Assembly: GCA_012523405.1 (NCBI GenBank)
Contig: JAAYIN010000009.1
Coordinates: 1 to 50,208 of the forward strand
Origin: Clostridiales bacterium
GTDB lineage: Bacteria > Bacillota > Clostridia > Christensenellales > Aristaeellaceae
Reading direction: 5' to 3'
DNA: 50,208 nt
The notes beneath the pieces were generated by a model. The model was not told the DNA's origin and searched no databases. It was given only the letters and a program-made list of their open reading frames with translations. The translations under genes and the position numbers were made by a program. Of the stretch, positions 16,488 to 26,275 are shown in pieces (positions within the stretch are counted from its first letter, which is position 1; every line of letters begins with the position of its first letter).

Positions 16488-18785
16488 TTACTGTTCCTCA
16501 AGCCTGATCATGTTCATCATATTATCAAGCTCTCTGATAAATGTATCCGCATCGATGGCTTTGCTCATATATCGCTCCTTCAGCGAGCTTACGTCATGTG
16601 CTGCGCCGCCTGACCAGTCCGTCAGCGGTGTGAGCGGCTTGGCGTAGAGATAGGGGGTGATCCGCTCATGGAACTGCGCAATTTCATCCTCCGTAATCTC
16701 CATCTTGCGCTTTTCGTTTGCCTCGAAGTCTTCTTGTAGATTGCGAAGTGTATCTTCAAATTCTGCCTTGTTATCAGCACTCGCGTTTTCAATGGCGCGA
16801 TTGATTTTTTCGATATCCGCAGTCAGTCTCACTACAGCAGGCTCGTAGTCGGGATTGGGAATAGGGGTGCTAACATCAGGATAGAGGGTGAAGGAAGTCT
16901 CCACGTCACAGTTTTTCAAAAACTCTGTGAGATAAAGCGCAGCTGCATCAACATTCGTCGATTGTGCATTGACGATCATCACCGTGATATCCACATCCGC
17001 AATGGGCTGCATCCCGTCATCTAGGCTTAGCATCAGCGGTCTGTCTGTGCGCTTCACATCAAAGCCATTGGGGTCACCATAGAATACGGTGTCCGTGAAG
17101 AGCGAATCCTTCTCATAGAAAGATCCATTTTCCTCGCTTTCTGACATTTCATCGCCGTATTGCTCGGATGGATCAAAATCAGCAAAGTTAATCTGTTCAT
17201 AGGCTTGGAGGAGCTTTTGCATGAGGGGGGTATCAAAACGGATGTCCTCGCCGTCCTTTAGCTGCTGGTACACGTATTGATTCTTCATATACGAAAGCAT
17301 CGTGTGTTTACTTCTCATATTGTTAAAGAGATTGATGTCAGGGTGATCATCGCCATAGTCCGCTTGGTAATTCGCCAAGAAGTCAAAGAACTCCACATAG
17401 GTCTTGGGGAGGTCATCGGTGGTCATGCCAAGTAGCTCAAGGGTCTGGGGCACATAGCCCAGCCCCATGCCGTACACGTCTATTGGCACAGCGTATAGCT
17501 TTCCGTCCTGCATCAAGGGCGCTGCGAGCGCAGGATCAATCCTTGAGATCATCTCTACAAGCTCGGGGTATCCACTCAAATCCGCCGCATAGCCCTTGCT
17601 ATAAATGCGATCCAAGGGATTGCTCAACGTATTGAGCGTAATCACATCAGGCATATCATTATTGGTGACAAGCTCCGTAGCGAGGTCTGTGAAGCTGGTG
17701 TTCCTCTCGTCCTCGGTGATCAATAGATCAACCTCGGGATGATTCAAAACAAACGCCCTATGACCTGCTTCATACGAGCTACCTGCAACCCTGAGCAGGC
17801 TTTTCTCAGTCGCCTGATCAACCTGCCGCACGACCAGCATATTGTTTGATAGGCATACATACAGGTCCTTGCCTGCCAGCATACAGGGCGCATACATCAC
17901 ATTGGAAACAGGCAGATAGCCGCTGCGCTGATAGGGCGGGGTCATATTGGGGAACGAATAAAGCTGCGAGCCCGATGCAAAGTAGACGGTATCATTATCC
18001 TTGCAATACACTACGCCGTCGTTGTACTCGCCCACGGTATCGCCGACCTTCACCGTTTCGCGGGTAACGGGGTCATAGATCATCAGCTCATAGGGGAAAG
18101 CGACCCCTGTCTGGCTGTCATAAGGGTTTTGTGGGTCAAACCAGGTAGCGAGCAATTTCCCATCTTGATAGGGGAATAGTCTTTCTAGGTGAGTTTCCTC
18201 CACCACCGAAAGCGTTTGTCCACTCGCAAGATCAATCCGCGCAACCGCTCCGCTACCCGTCATTGAATTGGAAATATCCAGATAGAGCACATTATCCTGC
18301 GTAAACAAGCCACTGGGATACCAATCCTGCGGCAGTTCGGTGTCCAGCGTATAGAGAATATCCGAAACCGCTGCATTGCTATTGGCATCAATGAGCCTGC
18401 GCACGGTCATCCTAATCGCATCAAAGGCATAGACCTCATTGCCACTGGTAAACAAATAAGAGATCGTAATTTCATCCGTTTGCTCGCCTGTGTTGATGTA
18501 ATCATAGCCAAAACCATCTCCACCATATGCAATCTTGCCCATGGTCAAGATCTCGGTTTCATTGGTACTGGATGACCAGCGTCCAATCGTGCCGTTGCTA
18601 TACGCCCCGTCCGTCAGCAGCGCATATACATAGTCGCCCGTACTCGCTACGGACAGGATTTTTTGCTGCACGGAGTCAATGGTAAAGGTGACATTGACAT
18701 TCTGGATTTCGCTCGCCACCGCGGGGATGGTGAGCATCGTAAGCAGTAGCATTGTGCAAAGAAATAGCGTGGTGAATTTTTTCAT
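16488..18785 (-). CDS. SBP-5: secreted solute-binding protein (group B)
   Basis: 765 residues. The signal peptide ends IPAVA|SEI; the only cysteine in it follows Leu and is not a lipobox. Strand repeats include 'GDYVYALLTDGAYSNGTIG', 'VRRLIDANSNAAVSDILYTL' and 'NDTVYFASGSQLYSF'. The core has 'GHRAFVLNHPEVDLLI', 'KGYAADLSGYPELVEMIS', 'MQDGKLYAVPIDVYG' and 'IRFDTPLMQKLLQAYEQI'. The hairpin segment is 'NASADNKAEFEDTLRNL'. It ends 'ELDNMMNMIRLEEQ', so the usual Arg of 'R(L/M)xMM' is Met. TTAGGAGGTACG precedes the ATG. Confidence 0.88.
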   Translation of the reverse strand: MKKFTTLFLCTMLLLTMLTIPAVASEIQNVNVTFTIDSVQQKILSVASTGDYVYALLTDGAYSNGTIGRWSSSTNETEILTMGKIAYGGDGFGYDYINTGEQTDEITISYLFTSGNEVYAFDAIRMTVRRLIDANSNAAVSDILYTLDTELPQDWYPSGLFTQDNVLYLDISNSMTGSGAVARIDLASGQTLSVVEETHLERLFPYQDGKLLATWFDPQNPYDSQTGVAFPYELMIYDPVTRETVKVGDTVGEYNDGVVYCKDNDTVYFASGSQLYSFPNMTPPYQRSGYLPVSNVMYAPCMLAGKDLYVCLSNNMLVVRQVDQATEKSLLRVAGSSYEAGHRAFVLNHPEVDLLITEDERNTSFTDLATELVTNNDMPDVITLNTLSNPLDRIYSKGYAADLSGYPELVEMISRIDPALAAPLMQDGKLYAVPIDVYGMGLGYVPQTLELLGMTTDDLPKTYVEFFDFLANYQADYGDDHPDINLFNNMRSKHTMLSYMKNQYVYQQLKDGEDIRFDTPLMQKLLQAYEQINFADFDPSEQYGDEMSESEENGSFYEKDSLFTDTVFYGDPNGFDVKRTDRPLMLSLDDGMQPIADVDITVMIVNAQSTNVDAAALYLTEFLKNCDVETSFTLYPDVSTPIPNPDYEPAVVRLTADIEKINRAIENASADNKAEFEDTLRNLQEDFEANEKRKMEITEDEIAQFHERITPYLYAKPLTPLTDWSGGAAHDVSSLKERYMSKAIDADTFIRELDNMMNMIRLEEQ

Positions 18786-18840
18786 ATCGTACCTCCTAAT
18801 TTTGCATACAGTATTTGTGTTTTAGGTAGCTACTTACTGA

Positions 18841-18867
18841 TACGACAAGGCTTCAAAAAGCGTTGCA
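18841..18867 (-). promoter_or_regulatory. ECF-like promoter motif of SBP-5
   Basis: On the minus strand TGCAAC (18862-18867), a 17-bp spacer and CGTA (18841-18844), about 55 nt upstream of the start. A second TGTAACAAGCCCC lies just upstream at 18875-18887. Confidence 0.55.
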
Positions 18868-18910
18868 ATATGTAGGGGCTTGTTACAGATAATAAGGAAG
18901 GGGGATGTGT

Positions 18911-18971
18911 CAAATCAGAGGGCAACAGCCCCGAGCTTTTTTGACGCGCTGAGGCGACGTCACTGGTTCTC
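18911..18971. repeat. 61-bp direct repeat, distal copy, carrying the SBP-6 gene end
   Basis: This segment is nearly identical to 19160-19221. The proximal copy runs into the last codons of SBP-6; the distal copy retains GTCACTGGTTCTC, which reads Glu-Asn-Gln-stop on the minus strand. The pair brackets structured-element copy 4, with a period of about 249 bp. Confidence 0.85.
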
Positions 18972-19209
18972 AATGAACTCCAAAGAGGTATCGGAGGGGC
19001 GCAAAATCAACGAGCGAAGCTCCTCTGATCAACAATCCGAAAGCAGCGGAGCTTCGCTCGTCTATTGCGCGGTGGTTTGGGGATCTTGCGTAGCAAGGGT
19101 TCCCTACACGTAGCCCTGACCGTAAGCCTCACGTAGCGATGCGCACAAGGACGAAGTGCAAAATCAGAGGGCGACAGCCCCGAGCTTTTTTGACGCACTG
19201 AGGGCAACG
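18972..19209. repeat. SBP 3' structured element, copy 4
   Basis: It contains GAGGTATCGGAGGGG, AATCCGAAAGCAGCG (one change from the other copies), CTTGC-GTA-GCAAG, CTACACGTAGCCCTGACCG, a weakened distal stem (CCT/AGG), and GGGCGACAGCCCC. It reaches the SBP-6 stop codon through the proximal copy of the 61-bp repeat. Confidence 0.82.
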
Positions 19210-21312
19210 TCACTGGTTCTCCAGCTGTATCATTTGGCATACTTTATCCATTTCCAAAATGAATTGCTCATCAGGCGTATGGCTCCCGATGTATTGCATG
19301 ATAGCCGATTCAAAGGCAAACTGATCATGTACCGTTACGTTCATCATGCTCGCATTAGGCACAAACAAATACGGCGTGATTTCCGTCTTGTAGAATGCTA
19401 TATCTTCAGGCGATATATCGTATTTTTCGGGGGCTAAGGCTTCCCTATTTTCCATATGCATATTAAGCTGATCCTGGATCGCAGTACTTTCAGCATCATC
19501 TGTAACGCTAGTTAATCTCGTCTCCAATTCCTCTTTTTCCACTTCCCATGAGTCAATATAGTCAGCGTAATTCTGGCTAATGATAGGCTCGGTATACTGC
19601 GGATAAAGCTGCAAACGCTGCTGCTGCGTATAGGCCGCAACGCAAGACTCGATATACGATTGAGCCAATGCTTTGTTCGTGCTCATGGGATTGATGATGT
19701 AGAAATCCATTTCCACCGCAACCACAGGATCGGTAGCCGCTTCAAAGGAAAGCGCGAGCAAATGACGGTCGATAATATTCGTTGATCCCATTTCAAACAT
19801 GAGGTAGCCGACTACGTCCTCCTCTTCGACGACCAAAGCAGCCTCTTTGCATTTTTGCAGCAGATTTCTAAATGGCATCGAATCAAAGGAAATGTCACGT
19901 TCCTCGCTTGCACAACAGGCAATATTCGCCTTCAAAAGCTCCTTCAAAAACAAAGAGAAAACCTCTCCGTGTTCAACTGAGAACAGGGAAAACTCGTCCC
20001 CAGCATCCGCAGGGTTTCCGCCGTCCCACTCTGCAATAAAATCATAAAACGCCTGATAATCGTGGGGAATGCCGGATTCATCTACACCCGCCAGCGCAAA
20101 ATTGTCAGCATAGTATGTGATAAAGTTGCCAGCAATGCTGCAAGGAATGGCGTAAAGCCGCTCATCATAGAATGCGGCTTTGGTGATTTGTGGCTCCATC
20201 TGCGAAACCGCCTCAAACAATGCTGCATTCCCTGTTAAATCCTCCAAATAACCCTTTGCCGCAAGCGTTTCCAGATCAAAATCAGAAGAGTTGATTTTAA
20301 ACACGTCATAGGTTAACTCGCCTGTCAGTAGTTTTTGAGCCAGCTCAATGGTATCGGGATATTCATCTAGTTGGGAGAACTGAACTTCAACTTCGGGGAA
20401 TGACTGTGCAAATTCTGTATATCCAGTCGTTGTGGCATTGTCGTTTAGCACAAGCAGCGTTGATGTCCCTGCGCTAGCCTGCTCGAGGCTGCCAAGGGCA
20501 AGCTGGGATGAAAACGCGGCCGTCAGCGTATCCCCATTGATCAGCACGCTATTGATACGGCTATCATTTGGGATTGGCATGCGCATGATCGTCTCCACGC
20601 TCATATCCGCCTTCCAAACCATCACTTCACCGCTCGCATTAAAAAGCAAGTCTTCGCCACTGAGCACAAATCCATTGGCGCCTTGTGGTAGGACTGTGCT
20701 ATTGGTCAGCTTTTGATCTTCCCAATCATAGGAAGACAGAATCCTACCGTCCATACCGAGCTGCACAATGAGCAATGTCCCGTCATCGCGTACGCAGAAG
20801 CTATGCAATGAATCGATCGTACGGCACGACAGTTCTTTGCTGCTGAAATCATATTTGCACAGCAATGCCTCATCTGAATAATCTACATTCATCATCCAAA
20901 AGAGCCCATGGCTTGTGTTCTTCATGCAAAAAGGTGTCCAAATATCAGTTGCCTTTGTGCGTTCTTCAAAGTTTTCAATCTGCATGTCATGAAATGAAGA
21001 GCTGGTATTTCTCGCGATAATCCGTATAAATTTCCTTTCGTCTTTCTTTATGGTGTAGAGATTATGATCGGCGACAAAAAGTCCGCCATACTCCGTATTT
21101 GGGAAGCCTGTTTCAAGCAAAGTTGGGGTTTCATCACCCATTGTATAGCCGTATATCTCTCCTGCTTCTGTTCTGAAAAAGATGGTACTGCCATCATCGG
21201 CTATATCCATCATTCTCGCGTTGGGTACAGTCAGCACCTCGGCTTGGCTATACGCAGCAAAACCAATCATACAAACCAGTAGCAGCACTGCCGTATATAA
21301 AATGCGCTTCAT
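19210..21312 (-). CDS. SBP-6: divergent secreted solute-binding protein
   Basis: 700 residues, the shortest and most divergent member. The signal peptide ends YSQA|EVLT; Cys14 follows Val and is not a lipobox. It keeps the overall plan: strand-rich region ('GSTIFFRTEAGEIYGYTMGD', 'LLFNASGEVMVWKAD'), core ('GYTEFAQSFPEVEVQF', 'KGYLEDLTGNAALFEAV', 'YDERLYAIPCSIAGN'), hairpin ('WEVEKEELETRLTSVTDDA') and final helix ('EMDKVCQMIQLENQ'). The normally invariant 'SGYPE' is 'TGNAA'. It starts 42 nt after the SBP-7 stop with a GAGGAGG site and no separate promoter, so it is probably co-transcribed with SBP-7. It may have a different ligand or role. Confidence 0.82.
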   Translation of the reverse strand: MKRILYTAVLLLVCMIGFAAYSQAEVLTVPNARMMDIADDGSTIFFRTEAGEIYGYTMGDETPTLLETGFPNTEYGGLFVADHNLYTIKKDERKFIRIIARNTSSSFHDMQIENFEERTKATDIWTPFCMKNTSHGLFWMMNVDYSDEALLCKYDFSSKELSCRTIDSLHSFCVRDDGTLLIVQLGMDGRILSSYDWEDQKLTNSTVLPQGANGFVLSGEDLLFNASGEVMVWKADMSVETIMRMPIPNDSRINSVLINGDTLTAAFSSQLALGSLEQASAGTSTLLVLNDNATTTGYTEFAQSFPEVEVQFSQLDEYPDTIELAQKLLTGELTYDVFKINSSDFDLETLAAKGYLEDLTGNAALFEAVSQMEPQITKAAFYDERLYAIPCSIAGNFITYYADNFALAGVDESGIPHDYQAFYDFIAEWDGGNPADAGDEFSLFSVEHGEVFSLFLKELLKANIACCASEERDISFDSMPFRNLLQKCKEAALVVEEEDVVGYLMFEMGSTNIIDRHLLALSFEAATDPVVAVEMDFYIINPMSTNKALAQSYIESCVAAYTQQQRLQLYPQYTEPIISQNYADYIDSWEVEKEELETRLTSVTDDAESTAIQDQLNMHMENREALAPEKYDISPEDIAFYKTEITPYLFVPNASMMNVTVHDQFAFESAIMQYIGSHTPDEQFILEMDKVCQMIQLENQ

Positions 21313-21354
21313 CGTATTTCCTCCTCATCAAATTCGCGTGCTGTAAGGGCTTGT

Positions 21355-23622
21355 CTAGTCCTCCAACCGCATCATGTTCATGCGCTTGTCCAGCTCGCGA
21401 ATGAAGGTATCCGCGTCAATCGCCTTTTGCAAATACTGCTCCCTGAGCATGTCAATATCCTCATCCGCATTTTCCATCCAATCCTGCTTGACACAGAAGT
21501 AAGGTGAGGATATTTCTCTAAACAGCGCGATTTCATCCTCTGAAATGAGCATTTTACGGCTACCTGTCGCTGCCAACTTCTCTTCCAGATTGCGCAGCGC
21601 ATCCTCATACTCCGCTTTGTTTTCCGCGCTGGCACTTTCAAGCGAACGCTTGGTTTTTTCAATGTCACTCTTGATCTCCTCGACCTCTTCCTCGTAGTTG
21701 GGATTCGGGGCGGGGGTATTTTGGTCTGGGTAGAGGATGATGGACAATTCAGCACCATAGTTCTTCATGTACTCTGTGATATAGAAAGCTGCATCCTCCA
21801 TGTGCCCAGATTGCGCATTGACCATCATCACCTCAATCTGAATATCCGTGAGAGGCTCCTTGCCTTCCTCCACTGCGAGAATCAGCGGCATTCGATCAGA
21901 GCTGGCGTCAAAACCATTTGGAGAGGCATGATCCGCATTGAAGAAAAATAGTTCTTTCATCTGATTCGTTGACTCTAGCACTTCGGGCATGTCGTATGCT
22001 GCCTCTCCGTACCGCTCGTATGGGTCAAACTCCGCAAAGCCAATCTGCGCATGTGCCGCCAGCAGCGATCTAAACAGCGGGGTATCAAAGCGAATGTCCT
22101 CCGCGTCCCTCAGCTGCTGGTTGACATAAAGCGTCATCATGCGGCTAAGCAGGTAATTTCTAATGCCAAAGTGGTCGAAAACGGTGACATCCTCATGTTC
22201 ATCGCCATAGTCAGCTTGAAAATTCGCTACAAACTCCAGTAGCTCGAGCATAGTCTTTGGCAGATCATCCTCCGTCATCCCAAGCTGCCTAATGACGCTT
22301 GGCGTATAACCCAGCCCAAAGCCCGAAACTCTGATTGGCACAGCATAGAGCTTGCCATCCTGCATGAGGGCAGATGTGATCGCGGGGTTCATCCTTGAGG
22401 CCATCTCCATGATCTCGGGATAGGCGCTCAAATCTGCCGCATATCCCTTTTTGAAGACTCGCGCTATCGGTTCCTTCTCCGCATTGAGCGTCATGATATC
22501 AATTGCATTCTCCCCAATGAGTATTTTTGTAGCAATGTCGCCAAAATCAAGAATATCATGGCTTTCTGAGTTCACAATATTCAGCTGTGGATTTTGCCTG
22601 ATCACTGCCATATGCTCATCACTATAAGTAGCGCCGCCATACATCGTTAGCGCAGAGCTTGTGGTCCCCGCGGGATTAAGCTGGCGCGCCATGAGCATCC
22701 CACCTGATACCGATATATATAAATCCGCGCCCATCAGCATTGTGTTAAAATAGCTGTCACCACCATACCCACTAAGCACGTATGAAGAAGCACCACTAGG
22801 AATCGCATAGATTTCCGAGTTCGATGAGAAAAAGATGGTATCCATTTCCTTGCTGTAGACAATACCGCCATCTTCTCCGCGCTTGGTCATCGTCAGCTTT
22901 TCGCTCTCGCCTGTGATTGGATCATATACGGCAAGCTCATGGGGTTGAATCTCACCAGTATCGGGATCAAATTGCTTCTCAGGATCAAAGAAAGTCATTA
23001 AAAGTTTCCCATCCTTATAGGGGTACATTTGGGCCATATTGCTCACCAGCGTTTGTCCAAGCACCTCGCCCGTAGCCAAATCAACCCTTGGCACCGCATG
23101 CTTTCCCTGGGATGTATAGATATTTAGGTAAAGGATCCCCTCCTGCGCAAACGCGCCATTGAAGTACGACCCCTCCTGCATCAGATCAATCAGTGAGTAG
23201 AGAATGCCAGAAACCGCCACATTTCCGTCCGCGTCCACAAGGCGGCGCACGCTCATGTCAATATTATCAAAGGCGTAGAGCTCATTACTGTCTGTAAAAA
23301 TACTGTAGATGCCTATCTCGTCCTCCACGGCCGCTTCACCCCTATAGCCATTCCCGTGGTACACCACATTGCCGGAGATCAGTATCTCGGTTTCGCCAGT
23401 CGCTGGTGTCCAGCGACCAATGGCGGCATTACTTGTGTAGTCGCTATAGCGCAGTAACGTGTAGACTACATCGTCCGCCGCCGCCGCGTCCAGAACATCA
23501 AGGGTCTTTTCGCCGTCTGTAAATAGGATGTTGGCATCTCGGCTTTCACTTGCCAGCGCGGGAATGCAAAGCGTGGTGAGCAGTAACATCATGCAAAGAA
23601 ATAGACTGATGATCTTTTTCAT
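21355..23622 (-). CDS. SBP-7: secreted solute-binding protein (group B)
   Basis: 755 residues, very similar along its whole length to the neighbouring SBP-8 (for example 'ESRDANILFTDGE', 'YTSNAAIGRWTPATGETEILI', 'RKMLISEDEIALFRE'). This indicates a recent tandem duplication. The signal peptide ends IPALA|SES; Cys10 and Cys19 follow Leu and are not lipobox cysteines. The core has 'KGYAADLSAYPEIMEMAS', 'MQDGKLYAVPIRVSG' and 'DIRFDTPLFRSLLAAHAQI'. The hairpin has 'SASAENKAEYEDALRNLEEKL'. GAGGAGGAAG precedes the ATG. It is the first gene of a two-gene unit with SBP-6. Confidence 0.88.
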   Translation of the reverse strand: MKKIISLFLCMMLLLTTLCIPALASESRDANILFTDGEKTLDVLDAAAADDVVYTLLRYSDYTSNAAIGRWTPATGETEILISGNVVYHGNGYRGEAAVEDEIGIYSIFTDSNELYAFDNIDMSVRRLVDADGNVAVSGILYSLIDLMQEGSYFNGAFAQEGILYLNIYTSQGKHAVPRVDLATGEVLGQTLVSNMAQMYPYKDGKLLMTFFDPEKQFDPDTGEIQPHELAVYDPITGESEKLTMTKRGEDGGIVYSKEMDTIFFSSNSEIYAIPSGASSYVLSGYGGDSYFNTMLMGADLYISVSGGMLMARQLNPAGTTSSALTMYGGATYSDEHMAVIRQNPQLNIVNSESHDILDFGDIATKILIGENAIDIMTLNAEKEPIARVFKKGYAADLSAYPEIMEMASRMNPAITSALMQDGKLYAVPIRVSGFGLGYTPSVIRQLGMTEDDLPKTMLELLEFVANFQADYGDEHEDVTVFDHFGIRNYLLSRMMTLYVNQQLRDAEDIRFDTPLFRSLLAAHAQIGFAEFDPYERYGEAAYDMPEVLESTNQMKELFFFNADHASPNGFDASSDRMPLILAVEEGKEPLTDIQIEVMMVNAQSGHMEDAAFYITEYMKNYGAELSIILYPDQNTPAPNPNYEEEVEEIKSDIEKTKRSLESASAENKAEYEDALRNLEEKLAATGSRKMLISEDEIALFREISSPYFCVKQDWMENADEDIDMLREQYLQKAIDADTFIRELDKRMNMMRLED

Positions 23623-23686
23623 GTTCTTCCTCCTCGTCTTGGTTTCAAATTCTTTGAGTTACTGTTTATACGCCATGGATTTGGAA

Positions 23687-23714
23687 AACGTCGCATAAAT
23701 AGAATGTTGTTGCA
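23687..23714 (-). promoter_or_regulatory. ECF-like promoter motif of SBP-7
   Basis: On the minus strand TGCAAC (23709-23714), an 18-bp spacer and CGTT (23687-23690), about 64 nt upstream of the ATG and directly after the SBP-8 terminator. Confidence 0.55.
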
Positions 23715-23719
23715 GGTGT

Positions 23720-23750
23720 AAAGGGTCGATGGATTTTCATCCATCGACCC
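23720..23750 (-). terminator. Intrinsic terminator downstream of SBP-8
   Basis: GGGTCGATGGAT (23723-23734) pairs perfectly with ATCCATCGACCC (23739-23750) across a 4-nt loop. On the minus strand only TTT follows, so the U-tract is short. SBP-8 is one of the few members with a simple terminator instead of a GC-rich repeat. Confidence 0.65.
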
Positions 23751-23783
23751 TTCGGGGTTTTATTTAATCTTATAGAATTCTAT

Positions 23784-26051
23784 TTAGTCCTCCAGCCGCA
23801 TCATATTCATTCGCTTGTCCAGCTCGCGAATCAAAGCATCCGCGTCAATCGCCTTTTGCGAATACTGATCTAGCAGTGCGCTAATATCCTCTTGCCCACT
23901 TTCCATCCAATCCAGCATCACACAGAAGTAAGGCGATGCTTTCTCTCTAAATAGCGCGATTTCGTCCTCTGAGATGAGCATTTTGCGGCTGCCTGTCGCT
24001 GCCAGCTTTTCTTCCAAGTTGCGCAACGTGTCCTCATATCCTGCCTTGTTTTCCGCGCTCGCACTTTCAAGTAAGCGCTTGGTTTTTTCGATGTCACTGG
24101 TGATTTGCTGAGCCTCGTCCTCATAGTCGGGGTTCGCTACGGGGGTATTGTGATCTGGGTAAAGCGCTATGGACAACTCGTCGCCGTAGTTCCGCATGTA
24201 CTCTGTCAGGTAGGAAATCGCCTCGTCCATGTGCCCAGATTGCGAGTTGACCATTAGCATCTCAATTTGAAGACCCGCAAGCGGTTCTTTACCTTCCTCC
24301 ACTGCCAAAATCAGCGGCATTTGATCAGAGCTGGCATCAAAGCCGTTTGGACTGCCATAGTCCACATAGGTGGAGAAAAGGCTTTCCATCTGGTTCATCG
24401 AATCAAGCACTTCGGGCATGTCATATACTGCCTCGCCGTACTGCTCGTATGGATCAAACTCCGCGAAATCAATCTGCGCAAGTGCCTGCATAAGCGATCT
24501 AAACAGCGGGGTATCAAAATGGATGTCCTCCGCGTCCCTCAGCTGCTGGCTGGCGTATAGCGTCAACATGTGGCTGAGCAGGTAATTTCTTGTGCCCCAG
24601 CTGAAAACGGTGACATCCTCATGTTCATCGCCATAGTCAGCTTGGAAATTCGCTGCAAGCTCGAGTAACTCCAGCAGCGTCTCTGGCAAATCCTCCTGCG
24701 TCATCCCAAGCTGCTCAAGCACGTTTTTGCTATAGCCCAGCCCATAGCCCATGATGGATGTTGGCACAGCATAGAGCTTGCCATCCTGCGTGAGGGCAGA
24801 GGTGAATGCGGGATTCATCGCAGAAGCCATCTCCATGATTTCGGGGTAAGCGCTCAAATCTGCCGCATATCCCTTTTTGAAGGCTCGCCGAATCGGTGCG
24901 TTGACCGAATCGAGCGTGATGATATCACTCGGATCTTCGCCGGTGATGATCTTCGCCGCAACGTCGGTAAACTCTTGAATATAATTGCTGCTTGAGTTCA
25001 AAACATCAAGCTGTGGATTTTGGCTGATCACTGCCATATGCTCATCGCTATAGCCATTGCCATAAATCGTTAGCGCGCTCCTTGTGATTCCTGCGGGATC
25101 TAGCTGCCTAGCCATCAACATTCCGCGTGACAGCGCGATGTACAAGTCCTCGCCCATCAGCAATGCAGTAGAATAGCTGCTGCCCCCAAGAGGCATATAC
25201 CCACTGAGCACGCATGCAGACGCATCGCTAGCAATCGCATAGACTTCCGAATCCGATGTGAAATAGATGGTGTCCGTTGCCTTGCTATAGACCACGCCGC
25301 CGTCATTGTCACCTTTGGTCGTCGCGACCTTTTCGCTCTCGCCTGTGATGGGATCATATACCACAAGCTCAAGTGCCAGCATTTCGCCTGCTTCAGTATC
25401 ATATTGGTTTTGCCTATCATAGCGGGTCATCAAAAGTTTCCCGTCCTGATAGGGGTACACATTCGCCATATCGTTTGCCAATGTTTGGGACATCAGCTCA
25501 CCCGTAGCCAAATCAACGCTTGCCACCGCAGGCTTTCCTTCGGGTGTATAGATACTTAGGTAGAGCATACCCTCCTGCGCAAACGCGCCATTGAAGTACG
25601 AACCCTCCGCCATGATATCCATGAGCGAGTAGAGGATGTCCGAAACTGCCACGTTTCCGTCCGCGTCCACAAGGCGGCGTACGCTCATATCGATCTCATC
25701 CAAGGCGTAGAGCACATTGCTGTCCGTAAAAATGCGGTTGATGCCGATTTCATCCTCCGCATCCTCCACACCGCTATACCGATAGCCATGGTAAATCAGC
25801 TTACCATCGATCAGTATCTCGGTTTCGCCAGTCGCCGGTGTCCAGCGGCCAATGGCGGCATTGCTTGTGTAGTCGCTATGGCGCAGTAACGTGTAGACTA
25901 CATCGTCCGTGGCGGTAGCGTCCGCAACCTTTAGGGTTCTCTCGCCGTCTGTAAATAGGATGTTGGCATCTCGGCTTTCGCTTGCCAGCGCAGGAATAGA
26001 AAGCGTGGTGAGCAGCAATGCTGCCAGACATAAACTGATGATCCTTTTCAT
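23784..26051 (-). CDS. SBP-8: secreted solute-binding protein (group B)
   Basis: 755 residues, the close sister of SBP-7. The signal peptide ends IPALA|SES; Cys8 is early and not in a lipobox. Differences from SBP-7 concentrate in the surface-like part of the core ('SGYMPLGGSSYSTALLMGED', 'ITGEDPSDIITLDSVNAPIRR', 'TSIMGYGLGYSKNVLEQLG'), while framework motifs ('KGYAADLSAYPEIMEMAS', 'DGKLYAVPT', 'DKRMNMMRLED') are unchanged. This pattern would fit ligand-specificity change after duplication. CTAGGAGGTAAAAC precedes the ATG. Confidence 0.88.
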   Translation of the reverse strand: MKRIISLCLAALLLTTLSIPALASESRDANILFTDGERTLKVADATATDDVVYTLLRHSDYTSNAAIGRWTPATGETEILIDGKLIYHGYRYSGVEDAEDEIGINRIFTDSNVLYALDEIDMSVRRLVDADGNVAVSDILYSLMDIMAEGSYFNGAFAQEGMLYLSIYTPEGKPAVASVDLATGELMSQTLANDMANVYPYQDGKLLMTRYDRQNQYDTEAGEMLALELVVYDPITGESEKVATTKGDNDGGVVYSKATDTIYFTSDSEVYAIASDASACVLSGYMPLGGSSYSTALLMGEDLYIALSRGMLMARQLDPAGITRSALTIYGNGYSDEHMAVISQNPQLDVLNSSSNYIQEFTDVAAKIITGEDPSDIITLDSVNAPIRRAFKKGYAADLSAYPEIMEMASAMNPAFTSALTQDGKLYAVPTSIMGYGLGYSKNVLEQLGMTQEDLPETLLELLELAANFQADYGDEHEDVTVFSWGTRNYLLSHMLTLYASQQLRDAEDIHFDTPLFRSLMQALAQIDFAEFDPYEQYGEAVYDMPEVLDSMNQMESLFSTYVDYGSPNGFDASSDQMPLILAVEEGKEPLAGLQIEMLMVNSQSGHMDEAISYLTEYMRNYGDELSIALYPDHNTPVANPDYEDEAQQITSDIEKTKRLLESASAENKAGYEDTLRNLEEKLAATGSRKMLISEDEIALFREKASPYFCVMLDWMESGQEDISALLDQYSQKAIDADALIRELDKRMNMMRLED

Positions 26052-26125
26052 GTTTTACCTCCTAGTCATGTACAAGGTGTTCAGTTCCAACGTGTATTAC
26101 CCATAAAACTCCATTTATGGGGATT

Positions 26126-26153
26126 ATCGTGCATTTAACAGGATAGATTTACA
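26126..26153 (-). promoter_or_regulatory. Degenerate ECF-like motif of SBP-8
   Basis: On the minus strand TGTAAA (26148-26153), an 18-bp spacer and CGAT (26126-26129), about 74 nt upstream of the ATG. It departs from the CGT core, so this is the weakest case with an intact upstream half. Confidence 0.35.
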
Positions 26154-26266
26154 CATAGTAACAACGTGGTGAAGATGGCGCAAAGGCAGTGATTTTCAGT
26201 TTTTAAGGCATGCCTTCCAAAGAATATTCTCAGCAAGCAAGGATATTTGAGATATTTGGGGAAAGG

Positions 26267-26272
26267 TATAAT
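26267..26272 (+). promoter_or_regulatory. Possible -10 for the macrodomain/sirtuin pair
   Basis: TATAAT about 80 nt upstream of the macrodomain start. The nearest -35-like TTGAGA (26247-26252) is only 14 bp away, so the promoter is uncertain. Confidence 0.3.
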
Positions 26273-26275
26273 CAG

